Shown here: positions 1-9,838 of the stretch, one piece after another | How positions within the stretch are numbered: the first letter of the stretch is position 1 | Layout: each line of letters begins with the position of its first letter | NCBI GenBank assembly: GCA_021399445.1 | Contig: JAJTUQ010000004.1 | Coordinates: 5,208,001-5,272,000 of the forward strand | DNA: 64,000 nt | Source of the DNA: Xylogone sp. PMI_703 | Taxonomy: Eukaryota; Ascomycota; Leotiomycetes | Direction of reading: 5' to 3' | Translations under genes and position numbers: made by a program | Notes under the pieces: generated by a model | The model's input: the letters and a program-made list of their open reading frames with translations, nothing else | Told to the model about the DNA's origin: nothing | Database searches by the model: none

Positions 1-1116
1 GTATCATCTACCAGCACGACCGGGGACAGTCCTTCCCATAGTGGCACTGGTATTTGAGATTCTGATACATGCGCTGAATGGTATCTCTTGTGTGATCCAT
101 GTAACTTGGCCTTTGCGGTTCTGCTGTCACGGTGGCAGCCTCGCAGCATAAACCGCTGGCCCTCACTGTCTCTGTTGCTGTGCTTGGTAACCTATCAGGA
201 TCCCGTCCTCGTCTGTTGGGGGATCCTCCTCCGCATCGGCGCTGTAAGATCGGCGGTCAGGACCTTAATTCTTTTTCTGCTGCCTCTCTTTCAATCTCTC
301 CAGCTGCCACCGGCACTGTCTCGCCCTTGACTGCTTCAAGGCGCCATTCGTATCTCTCGTGCACTCACTTACCAACTAAGGCAATATAGCGATCGCCGTT
401 TCATCCCAAATGTCGCAATGTGGAAGTCAATGCCGTCTGACTGTGCTGAATCCGTGCCATTTTATCCCCCTTCTATTTCCGAGATATGGCCTACGCTATG
501 GTACCAATATCGAGTTTCTTCTAATTGCCTCTCGTGCCCATTAATCAGGCGTGGCATAATTCCGTTTTGTTACGAATCGCTAACTTCGGCTCCCGCCAAC
601 CACTATCATCGGCGTTTTCGAGATCGCGCTCAGATATCCCACAAGGATCTCAAACAAGGCTTTCACCATTCAAGGGCAGATTTCAAATTCCCAGAACCCA
701 ACCCACGGGGAGAACGGTAGGCTTTCCGAGGAGAGATCCTGGACTTTGGCCACTACTTACTACAGTATCTCAAGCCATCAGGGTAGATCCGTTAAGTGAA
801 AGGCCGAACTTGTCTGCTCAACAGTGACTGTGTTCCACGCTGAGAGTTGAGCTATGGCATCAATGGCCTGTGGAAAACTGTACTCGTTGGCCGGTAGTTG
901 GCTAGACAGGTTGGGGTCTCTTTGTGCTTGAGCCGCCGTTTCTTACCCGCCTTTGCCCGCCAACTACCTGGCTTTCCAGGAACACGGTCACGGATGCAGA
1001 GACGGAACGTCTACGGAGGTACAGTGGGTAATAAGTCGTTTCTTTTCGTCTTCCATTTCAATTCATCATCACATCTTTTTAACTACACGCTCAACCCGAT
1101 AGAGTCATCTCATCAC
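1..1116. other. Window edge and leader region, no recognised gene
   Basis: No convincing coding region is visible. From base 1 one frame reads a short Ser/Thr-rich stretch, VSSTSTTGDSPSHSGTGI, ending at a TGA at 55-57. This could be the tail of a plus-strand gene cut by the window edge, but 18 codons of low-complexity sequence are weak support. The remaining open frames to about 900 are short and mutually overlapping, without family resemblance. The last 220 bases are open in frame with the ankyrin gene but begin without an ATG, so they are treated here as leader. Confidence 0.5.
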
Positions 1117-2787
1117 ATGACAAAAGCACATTCTCCGCCCATGTCAATATCAACATCAACATCGCCATACCGCAAATTCCAACGGCTCGAGTCTGGACAG
1201 CATGGGATGATGTATGACAATGGCCTAAACACACTAGTGGCCCAAAATGGTGCCATTTTTTATGAAACTGAGCTCAGAGAATTCTTGTCTACAATTATCG
1301 AGCTTGACGACGTGGTTACTCTGAATCAGTACCTGGCACAATTTCCTGGTGCTCTGGAACCTGGAGAAACATACCGCATTGATCCCTTTTGGGTTGCTGC
1401 TCGCCATGGAAGCACCAATGCTCTTCGTGTTCTTCTAGAGCATTATGTTGCCGACCCAACCCAAACAACTGTGGCACTTGATGCGCGAGGTTATTTACTG
1501 CTAAATGTAGCCTGCGGATTTGCCCATATCAATACCGCACGTTTTCTTTTGGATGACAAACCTGCATTCGCCAACATTCATGCTAGAGATGACGAGGGCG
1601 TAACAGCACTGCTCGCGGCTGCATCCTCCTTAGCTCATATACATCATGATGATGTCGGACAAAATTCCGTGCACGATTATATAACTCGTGCTGAGGATCT
1701 GATACGGCTACTTCTCGACAGAGGTGCTTGTGCTCGCGATGTTGTCCCTCAGTCCAATAAGACTGTTCTTAGTCTAGCTATCTCCCGAGCCAGGCCTGAA
1801 TTAGTGAATCGTCTTATCGGCGAAGGAGCCGATGTACATACAAAACAGATGTATATCAACCAAGCTGGCCCGGTTGGCTCCTTGGATCCTGTTTGGGACG
1901 TTACTCCACTTCATATTGCTAGCTTCTATTCAAACAATGATGGGATTCAAATCCTGTTTGACCGGCGAGGTAACGGGATTAATATTGCAGACATGGTATC
2001 TTGTAGCGACACTTTAGGACGTTTACCTATCCATTTTGCTGCTGCTGGCTCCTATGTGTTTGAAGAGAACCATATGCTCCTTGAAACTGATTTTGCTTCA
2101 CGTATCTTCTGCACCATTAAGCTGCTGTTGACTGGTAACTCTAACATTATTAATGCTCAAGACAAACAAGGAAACACCCCTTTACATTATGCTGTTAAGT
2201 CTTATATACCATACAGCAATATACATTTCAAGATCCTACAGATCTTATGCGAAAATGGTGCGGATGCAAGCCTGCGAAATGGAAAGGGGCGTACTCCTCT
2301 ACAATACCTAGCTTCACATGTACTAGCAGGCAGGCTTCTTGATACGGCTTTCCTGGATTTACTTCTAGCACATGGTGCTAACGTAAACGATGCTGATGCA
2401 GATGGCAATACCCTTCTTCATTTTATAGCGAACAATCTGAACAACGCTGAGGCAGCGCGGCTTCTCTTAAATAGGGGTGCTGATGTAACAATCAGAAATT
2501 CAAAAGGAAACACGCCATTACATGAAGCCGCGGGTGAAAATACCCGGTTTAAATCAATGGGTATAATGGTAGAGGATAAAATAAAAGCACAGGATGAAAT
2601 GATGAACATACTGCGAGAAGCTGCAGGTAAGACCGACTTGATGGACCAACGGAATGCAGCTGGCAGGACTCCTCGACAGATACACGAAGAGAAAAAGAAC
2701 AAACTGCTCGAAGACGATAAACCCATGAGACAACGGTTAGCCGGCACGGGAAGAGGAAGAGCACTGCTACAGTCGTTGCAGGCTTAG
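1117..2787 (+). CDS. Ankyrin-repeat protein, intronless
   Basis: An uninterrupted frame of 556 codons from the chosen ATG. The N-terminal ~130 residues are not obviously repetitive. They are followed by a series of ankyrin repeats recognisable by TPLHxA-type helix starts and LLLxxGAD/N ends: VTPLHIASF, GNTPLHYAV, GRTPLQYLA, GNTLLHFIA and GNTPLHEAA, with LLLDRG, LLAHGANV and LLNRGADV. The C-terminus is charged (EEKKNKLLEDDK) and then basic. Such proteins usually act as protein-binding scaffolds; the partner is unknown. The frame stays open upstream to ~898, with another in-frame ATG at 994. I chose 1117 because the upstream part looks like non-coding leader, and 1141 is also possible. No enzymatic, NACHT or helicase domain is fused. 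Intronless ankyrin genes of this kind are common in accessory parts of fungal genomes, and the flanks here are gene-poor. Confidence 0.8.
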   Translation: MTKAHSPPMSISTSTSPYRKFQRLESGQHGMMYDNGLNTLVAQNGAIFYETELREFLSTIIELDDVVTLNQYLAQFPGALEPGETYRIDPFWVAARHGSTNALRVLLEHYVADPTQTTVALDARGYLLLNVACGFAHINTARFLLDDKPAFANIHARDDEGVTALLAAASSLAHIHHDDVGQNSVHDYITRAEDLIRLLLDRGACARDVVPQSNKTVLSLAISRARPELVNRLIGEGADVHTKQMYINQAGPVGSLDPVWDVTPLHIASFYSNNDGIQILFDRRGNGINIADMVSCSDTLGRLPIHFAAAGSYVFEENHMLLETDFASRIFCTIKLLLTGNSNIINAQDKQGNTPLHYAVKSYIPYSNIHFKILQILCENGADASLRNGKGRTPLQYLASHVLAGRLLDTAFLDLLLAHGANVNDADADGNTLLHFIANNLNNAEAARLLLNRGADVTIRNSKGNTPLHEAAGENTRFKSMGIMVEDKIKAQDEMMNILREAAGKTDLMDQRNAAGRTPRQIHEEKKNKLLEDDKPMRQRLAGTGRGRALLQSLQA

Positions 2788-2809
2788 CGTTCCAGGCTTA
2801 CAAACTGAA

Positions 2810-3046
2810 ATGATTTTTCTATTTAGAAAACAACCATTTACTACCCGTAGAGGAATGAGTCAAGAGATGGTGACTCAAATCGAAGTCAACAGTATTCCAA
2901 ATACAGCAATATACTTTATAGGTTGGGAATCAATTGATTTTGACGTTGAATATGTCAAATATGAAACATTCAAAGAAGTCCCTGAAGCTGTAGACGATAT
3001 GGAGGACAGCGCTTTCAATGGTGCGCACCATGAACCGCATTATTAG
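2810..3046 (+). CDS. Possible small acidic ORF behind the ankyrin gene
   Basis: A 78-codon frame starting 22 bases after the ankyrin stop. From its second ATG the product is acidic and not low-complexity, with IYFIGWESIDFDVEYVKY in the middle and a His-containing end. I recognise no family. It could be a chance frame in the 3' untranslated region of the ankyrin gene, a remnant of a longer second domain, or a small gene. Only its composition and length support it. Confidence 0.18.
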   Translation: MIFLFRKQPFTTRRGMSQEMVTQIEVNSIPNTAIYFIGWESIDFDVEYVKYETFKEVPEAVDDMEDSAFNGAHHEPHY

Positions 3047-5415
3047 TACGCCCACTATCGGTTTAGTGTACGATCAGGTCAGTCCAGTGGCTGAATGTAT
3101 CATCCTCGAATGCGCTTTGTCATTCTCTCTCATGTAAAAGTGTCTCCTTCTAAGGCGACTTGAGGCAAGAACAGAGCCATAGTATCCATCCGAACCTCCA
3201 ACCTTCGCACCGAACCTGTAGCTTCGAGGCACGGCACTCAGCTCATCTACAGGCCGAAATACCGGAATCACGGCACCTCCACTTGCGTTTAATCCAATAT
3301 CAACCAATGATACTTTGCAGATCCAGCGTATGCCAGATTGAGAAGAAAAGTTTCAGGAGATCCTTCGAGATCTGACTAGGACTGCTTCCCCAATTTCTGC
3401 CAGGGGCCGAGAGCCCCCAACTGCTCGGCTCCGGCCCGCACCACGTCCTATTGATCTGGCGAGTCTGGGCAATAATACTGGACCCAAGAGCCCCATTGAC
3501 GGCGTCTGCTCCGTCCTTGGCTTTCCCAATTATTGTCTGGCGAGCATTATTAGCGGTTGTGTCTTCTCCATTGGATTTAGTGAAGTTTGATCCAGCAGGT
3601 CTGAATCAGCGTGTGGTCATGCACTGTAATGCACCGCATTGCTGACCCAGGGCAGTCACCGCGACCCAGTAAACCGGCGTCACTTCTCAATGCACCGCAA
3701 CAGTGCCGTACTGCTGTGTATACTGCGTACAGGTACTGTACCAGTGAAGTGATCCAGCCTTAATTGTGTCAGACAGCAATTCAAAGGCAGGCGGGAAAAG
3801 CAAAATGATGAGGTACCTCATGGCCCTTTCTCGGAGATGAGCAAGTGCCGTGCGAGCTAAACAGCCACCAGGTGGCTTTCGCGTCTGGGAGTGCGAGGTG
3901 CTCCGTAGCCTGTCGAGATATCAGACGGGCGAGTATTGGATGCTTCTTCAGAACTATTGTTTCATCACATTCTTCGGAATGGTACGCTCTGCCCAGCTTC
4001 AATCTCCTCATTCCGCTTGAAAGTCATCACACGCATTGCTTCTGATTTCGCCGTCTTGTCTCTTAATACGTGTGTACCTCCGACACGCTGGCAGTCTGAC
4101 TGAGCCGCCTGTGCATCTGGACTGAAAGATCGCCGATGCAATGCAAGTTCAATACATAAATTAGTGCAGTCCATCCAGTCAGAATATCCTCCTAGTTAAG
4201 CCCAGGCGTGTGAGGTCATTGGGTTACCACAATATTGGGTGCAAACCATCTGCATCGAACTCCACAGCTAAAACCACTTGGTGTAGAATGTTGCGTGGCA
4301 TCTCTCCTCTCCTCTTGCCATACTCCATTTCAACTGCACAGGATGTGTGTGGATCGAGTGGAGATCCACGGTACCGGATAGTACTGACATGCGTTATCCT
4401 TGGCCTCCAAAACCTCGGGATTGTGACCGGTTCCAGGAGTCGGAGTACCATGCATCCAGAGATGCAGCACAGTTCCAGTTCCATGGAGGTAGGACGGCCC
4501 TACGTGTTCGTTACCCCAAGTGTGTCTGACAGTGGCCTGTTACCATTGTGTTCCATAACTGAGATCACATGAGGAAGACGTCCGGCCGTATGATTTCTAT
4601 GAGCTCCGTCAACACCACTAGATTACCAGAATGACTAAGTATATTTACTTGCCGTCAAATTCCAAATGATGTACTATCCAGAGATATCTCTTTCTCCAAA
4701 TTAGTATTACAAAGACCTCGCTTTCAATGAATCCCGCAGAATTCAACAGTATGTGGTTGCGGAAACTTTGTGGTGGGTTGCAGAGAAAACCGTAGAATGA
4801 TGGGCGGAGCCATGTACCATGCTTCTAAACTCTCCTTTCTAATATGATAGAGCGTAAGTGTAATATGTTTCTCTGTGTTAGCAGTCTCACACAATAATTT
4901 CCATCGTGTATAAACTTGTCCTGGGAAGTGATACATCTCTTGGGCGCCTCACTGTCCAAGTTGGTAGGCATTCATATATTTCCTAGGTTGTATGGTTGCT
5001 AGGTGTCTGCTTCCACAATATAAATTCATATATTGCCTATAGCATCCTAGCTGCCAGATGATAGAATACTATTAAAATTGGAGAATATATGCAAATGAGC
5101 TCTACATATTTCCGGGTAGCTGAAAAGCAACGAATTTTCTGTTGTCCTAGTGTGGACCGTCTTGTTTTGGTATGTGTTTGGCTCTTTCCATTTTTGAACA
5201 TCTGTGATGTTCAATAAACATGTGCTCAGCCCTTCCTGCCTGTTGTGGACAACCGCCACAGAGGAAACCACATTCCCAGCTGCCACTCTTTTCTCTGTCA
5301 CCATTCTCTTCAATCAACATTCTAAACTCTTTGCAACCAACCTGATCAAAAGCATTATCGTTGCTATCGTTGCATTATTCCCAACCATTAACTCATAATT
5401 CTTCACATTGTTATA
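3047..5415. other. Gene-poor 2.4-kb stretch
   Basis: No gene, transposon domain or terminal repeat is recognisable. Short frames on both strands overlap each other and have random composition. Around 3690-3750 there is a dense run of GTAC-type palindromes with TACAG/CTGTA steps, a pattern that recurs in other intergenic regions of this window. The last ~150 bases before 5416 are probably the promoter and leader of the next gene. Confidence 0.5.
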
Positions 5416-7088
5416 ATGTCCAACATGAGATCACGGCAGAACTCAACTGGAGACAAGCCTTCAGGCCCTCCGTCGCTACTCAGGCCAACACTTGCTTCCT
5501 TCGTTGAACATTCAGATGATCATGATATGCCCAGGCACGAACAAAGAGGCCATAGCAATAGTGCACCTCAAAGGCTGAGTCCAGACGTTTCCGGACTTTT
5601 TACGCATTCTCTAGGAGATCCCCAACCAAAACAAGATATGACAGGTGTGTACCAAATCCTACCTTTGTACTAATACCTTCCACTAATCAGACTTGTATGA
5701 CAGAATCCTCCGAAGAGGGGAAAAGCACAAAAGGTCCAAATAATAATGGCATGGGCCTAGGACGCAAGCAAAATCTAGCCCTCAGACTACGAGGCGGTAC
5801 AGGAGGAGCCGAGCCCCAAGGTTCCTCAGGTGCCGAAGATCCATCCAAAGTTGAGAACAATGATTCTCCAGGACAACCACAGCATCCGCCCTCTGATCCA
5901 AAGGGTAAGGGCAAGGAAAGAGCAGTAGATGATTCTTCTGATCCACCTCAAAACCCTCCAAGCACGCCTGGATCTCAAGGCGAACATAACCAACCGAATC
6001 CAGACCCTTCTGGGGGACCCAATCCTGATCCGGATGCAATCACTTCTATACCTCCAGCAGCCGACCAACCTCCATCTAATCCAAACGAGAATCAAGGGTC
6101 AGGAAATGCCCCAATTAAGAGAAAACCGTCATTTTTCAACAAGGTACCCGGGTCACAGACCGTTCGGAAGAAGATCACCAATACCAGAAATTTTGGCTCG
6201 AAGGTTTGGAGATCGATCTCCTCAGGAGCGCCGCAAGCAGAGTCGGACCGCTCACAAGGCAATACTAATCGACAAGGCTCTGGACCCCCAGTTAGTGAAT
6301 CCCACGTTGACATAGACGAAGCTTCTGGTGGTGTTACTGCTCCCCCTCGTAGGAAGGAAGACAGTGGCAAACCGTATATAACTCAGACACATGTAAATTG
6401 GGTTACTAATCCAAGAACAATCAATTTGGTTTCCGTGGCTAGTAGATCTGTTGACCTTGAGGAGTTTAAGCAAATGATTGGAGGATCAGCAGGTGAATCA
6501 TTCGCTTTTGAGGTTGAAGATCTAGCATGTCCTGAATGTGTAGATGAGATGAGACGAGATGCAGAACGAAAGCAATCATCTATGCAAAAATCCATAAAAA
6601 CGTGGTTGAAGAACCCCGGATGCAATCATCAACCTGAGGTAGGCGATCTCCCATATACGGTAACGCATGCTTATTAGGCTTGTCTGCTAACGGACTGTAA
6701 GGTCAGCAACTTCTTCAGGAGTTTCGATCAGCAAAGAAGATTTTTCATCTCGATTGTGCTCTGGAGTGAAGCAGAATGCGAAGTCAGTCTGTATAATATA
6801 GCCTCTGCGATCCACACCGTCAAGACCTACCTAACAAATATTCATGATATTGAATATGTCATTGACAAATCAGATACTTGCGTGAGGCAAAACAGAGCAG
6901 ACCCAAAACTCCTAATATATCTGCTCCGAAGTCTGCAGGATTTTTTGCCTGATAGAGCCAATTTTAGGATTTCACGACTAGGCATTCACAATGAATATAA
7001 CGACGAGTGGAATCCAAGAAGAGGATGGCTATTCGGTTCCGGACGTAGCATTTTCGGACAGAAAAAGCAGGCACCTACTTCAGCATAG
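5416..7088 (+). CDS. Orphan disordered protein with internal LRLRGG motif
   Basis: Three-exon model: 5416-5644, 5704-6638 and 6702-7088, 516 aa. Both introns have good donors (GTGTGT, GTAGGC) and CTAAT/CTAAC branch points, and the phase closes. An alternative first junction (donor 5647, acceptor 5690) would also stay in frame. I recognise no family. Residues 1-~240 are disordered, rich in Pro, Gly, Ser, Asn and Gln. Residues ~103-108 read LRLRGG, identical to the tail of ubiquitin. The C-terminal half is more structured: a stretch with CPEC and a downstream CNH that could bind a metal, then a helical region with LLIYLLRSLQDFLPDR. There is no signal peptide or membrane segment. It lies next to the ankyrin gene in the gene-poor left end. 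Function unknown. Confidence 0.7.
5781..5798 (+). other. Ubiquitin-tail-like LRLRGG codons
   Basis: These 18 bases encode LRLRGG within NLALRLRGGTGG of the orphan protein, matching the C-terminal six residues of ubiquitin. No ubiquitin fold precedes it: the upstream ~100 residues are low-complexity. The motif is seen directly. Any processing by deubiquitinases is inference. Confidence 0.75.
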
Positions 7089-7300
7089 TTATCCAGTGGA
7101 ACGAGCAAGTGGAAGGGTCACATTAGTATTGATTTTTGTTCGACGAAGCTTACTACGCAAGCGTCTGAACTCGAACACGGACAGAGACTCCAGCAGACTT
7201 TATTGCGTTTATGATAGATCACAACAAAAGGCATGATTCTTGCTTAGCGGGTTGCTTTTTCTATTCAATTCAAACATTGCTTTCCTGTATATCCAGTAGT

Positions 7301-9112
7301 CTATAGCATGTATTTAAAGGAAACTAGCGATTCACCAGTTGATTGTCCCGACATGAGAGTGTGACCTTCGTCTGCAATTTTCCCATATCCTTCCTCATTC
7401 TTTTTATTCTTTCTATCCAAAATAATTCGCAGTGTAAAAGATAGTATAGCAACCACGATCATCGCGCCTGCACATACTAGCATACCCTTGGTATAAAGAG
7501 GTGCATCACTCTGGGGGTATAATCTCGTTCCTAAAATTGGGCCACACTGGCCAATGAGTTGTAGCATAGCAAAGCCAGTTCCTTGCTTCGACTCTGATTC
7601 CTGGTTATTAATATTCCAGGTAATAATGATAGTAATGACACTGAAAAAGCCAATAGTTGCGGGATATATTCCCGCATATCGGTACCAAGTCCCCCATTCT
7701 CGATTACCCGCCAAGGCAATGAAGAGATATCCAAAAGCTGACAGCATGGCATGGAAACATACGAATATGCTACGGTTTCGCATGCGATCCGATAGCCATG
7801 CCGTGATGATAACGATGAAGAATGATGCAAGGTAAGGGGGAGCCGATAGTGCCTGAGAAACGAGCACTGAGTGGCCCATTTCGTGTAGGATTGTGGGTAA
7901 GAAGACCGGCATTGATGAAAACGCCATGTTGGTAAAGAAGAACATGAATGCAGTTAGGTAGTTCTTTGGATCCATAAGAGTCTCCAAGGACTCCCGCACT
8001 TTGAGCCCGCCTTTCCCTCTCTTCTCATCTGGGTTCTTCTGCTTCCGCAGCCGCAACCGCGCCACCTTCTTCTCTCGTTTCGTAAGATACTTGGCGGTTG
8101 CGGGACCATCTGGAATAAGGTGCCAACAGATCACGGCCACGACAACGGAAGGGAAGCCTTCTACCAGAAACAGGAGACGCCAGGGGGCAATTGGGGACCA
8201 CTCGCCGACCTTGACAATAGCCCAGGCAAGGGTGCTCGCAAAAGACGTAGCCAACGGAGCCGCCGAGATGAAGAATCCAGTCCTGAGAGCTAACTCCTCA
8301 CGCTTAAAGAAGAAAGATAGATAAAAAGGGATTCCGGTGAATCCAGCCTCGCCGATACCGAGGAGGGTGCGTAGGACTATTAATCCAGCAAAAGATGTTG
8401 CGCAGGATTGCAAGGAGGCGATGACGCCCCAAGATAGAACGATTATGGTGACGTAGATGTGAGCAGGGACGATCTTCCACAATATACTCATCCATTCGAA
8501 GCAGATATATGAGATATAAAATGAAGTGAGGACCCATTCGTACTTGTCTGAGTCGAGATCGAGATCGTCGTCCAGTCCGGCGATCTTTGCATTTCCAATA
8601 TCTGTTCTTGACATTAGCAATTTGGTTCTTTTTATTTTCTAAGAGGGGGGAAAGTAAAGTAATAAAAAAGGGAGAGAGAGAGGTTCCTTACTAGATCGAT
8701 CCAAAAAGCTAAGCATATATAACAACGCGACAAATACAACCAGCTTTCTATCGAACTTCCTCACGACAGCTCGTTCCTCCTCGGGCGTGTACAGCTGGTA
8801 ATTCTTCTCTGACAACGATATCCCTCTTCTCCTCCTCCTTCTGTTATGGAATTCATCGACCTCTGCCCCGATCTCATCGTCACTATCGGTAGTCTTCCCT
8901 GCACTCTCCCCTCTTCCCTCCTCGCGCTGATGTGTCAGCTTGTGACTCTCTCCCAACTCATCCAACTCCAACGCAAACCCATCGTCCGACTCTGTGTCTG
9001 AACCAGGTGTCAGTCTTTCATCCGTGGGCGAGCTAGAGTTGGGGGAGATCTGGGAGTACGGCGTCGAGGAGAGCTTCGTGGGAGGTTGCGTTTCGGGCGA
9101 CGTGGAATGCAT
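7301..9112 (-). CDS. MFS permease, allantoate/nicotinate (ACS) family
   Basis: Two exons, 9112-8692 and 8601-7301, 573 aa. The 90-bp intron (GTAAGG donor, GCTAAT branch point, CAG acceptor) restores the family signature LDRSNIGNAKIAGL after helix 1. The N-terminal ~120 residues are a disordered cytosolic tail, acidic and then with six consecutive Arg. About twelve membrane helices follow, with the MFS loop 2-3 equivalent RTLLGIGEAGF and a large basic central loop (REKKVARLRLRKQK). Family resemblance is to the anion:cation symporter group (Dal5, Tna1, Fen2, Seo1), which imports small organic anions such as allantoate, nicotinate or pantothenate. The substrate cannot be read from the sequence. 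The motif between helices 2 and 3 is diverged (WKIVPAHIY). The gene converges with the orphan gene on its left, with a 212-bp gap. Confidence 0.88.
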
Positions 9113-9393
9113 TTTGGGGCGGGACGATAAAGGTCGGTGGTTTCAATTGAACAACGTATATTTTCTGGCCGTCCTGTCTCATGAGCCCCCGACTGGGCCC
9201 AGCGCTGACATGACTTCTTTGCAAGGGCCAGAGAAGTTGTCGTAGTTCACTCTTCGAGGTTGGACTGCCTCGGCTTGGCGCTGATGTTTCGCTACTGTCA
9301 GTAGCCCCGCAAGGGGGAGGGATGTAACTATATAATTTAAGCTTCAGCCTCCTTACCTCAATATGACTTCACTTTTCGCTAGCGATACAAATA

Positions 9394-9398
<5 letters not shown>

Positions 9399-9425
<27 letters not shown>
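9399..9425. repeat. TA dinucleotide microsatellite
   Basis: About 13 uninterrupted TA units in the spacer upstream of the MFS permease. It is probably variable in length between strains. It lies ~290 bp upstream of the MFS start codon. Confidence 0.95.
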
Positions 9426-9460
9426 TGAAATAAGTAATGTTCTGTTAATTAACACCATAG

Positions 9461-9595
9461 GCGCCGTTATGGTACAACGGTCAAGTCAAATTGTGTTACT
9501 CAAAAAGGAATAGAGATGTAGGGCTTATGTATCATAAGGTGCATACGCCTGAACTCTTTTGTCATGTATTTACTTTTTGATATTTTTTGCATTGG
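9461..9595 (+). ncRNA. Candidate structured RNA / SINE-like element, copy A
   Basis: Related to 37497-37704. Shared blocks in order are GCGCCGTTATGGTA, AACGGTCA, GTGTT, AAGGAATA, AGAGATGTAGG, GAACTCTTTTG and TTTTGCATT. The first two can form a hairpin, CCGTT/AACGG. After the AGAGATGTAGG block there is a second hairpin, CTTATG/CATAAG with a 3-nt loop. The element ends in a T-rich tract. In copy B both hairpins are also possible but with different bases or loop length, which suggests selection on structure. The start resembles a tRNA A-box, so a Pol III origin is possible. It is not a tRNA: no complete cloverleaf can be drawn. Confidence 0.4.
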
Positions 9596-9838
9596 TATTC
9601 CACATTTTCCTTTCTTTATCATTTATGTTGCGAGTTTTTCTGTCTCTATTTTTATCTAGATGCCAGAGGATAGTGTATGGGGTATTTCTTAGCTAGCACT
9701 ACCAGGCCAGCACAGTTCTCTAGGGAATATCCATTCCTTTTTATCAGCCAGCTGGTAATGAATTCTAACATTAGGAGATATCCATCCATGCATACGCTAC
9801 CAGTCATCTCGTCTAAATGTTTTCTATGTTCATCATAT

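Larger units (their letters stand above)
9113..9838. other. Intergenic spacer with TA repeat and a structured element
   Basis: The spacer lies between the start of the MFS gene and the stop of the ABC gene, both on the minus strand, so it should hold the MFS promoter. It contains a TA dinucleotide run near 9399-9425 and, after it, one copy of the paired element described separately (9461-9595). No coding frame is convincing. Confidence 0.6.

Noticed and set aside
9461..9595. tRNA gene
   Set aside because: The A-box-like start invites this reading, but no acceptor stem pairing, anticodon arm or normal T-arm can be drawn, and the spacing to the B-box-like block differs between copies.
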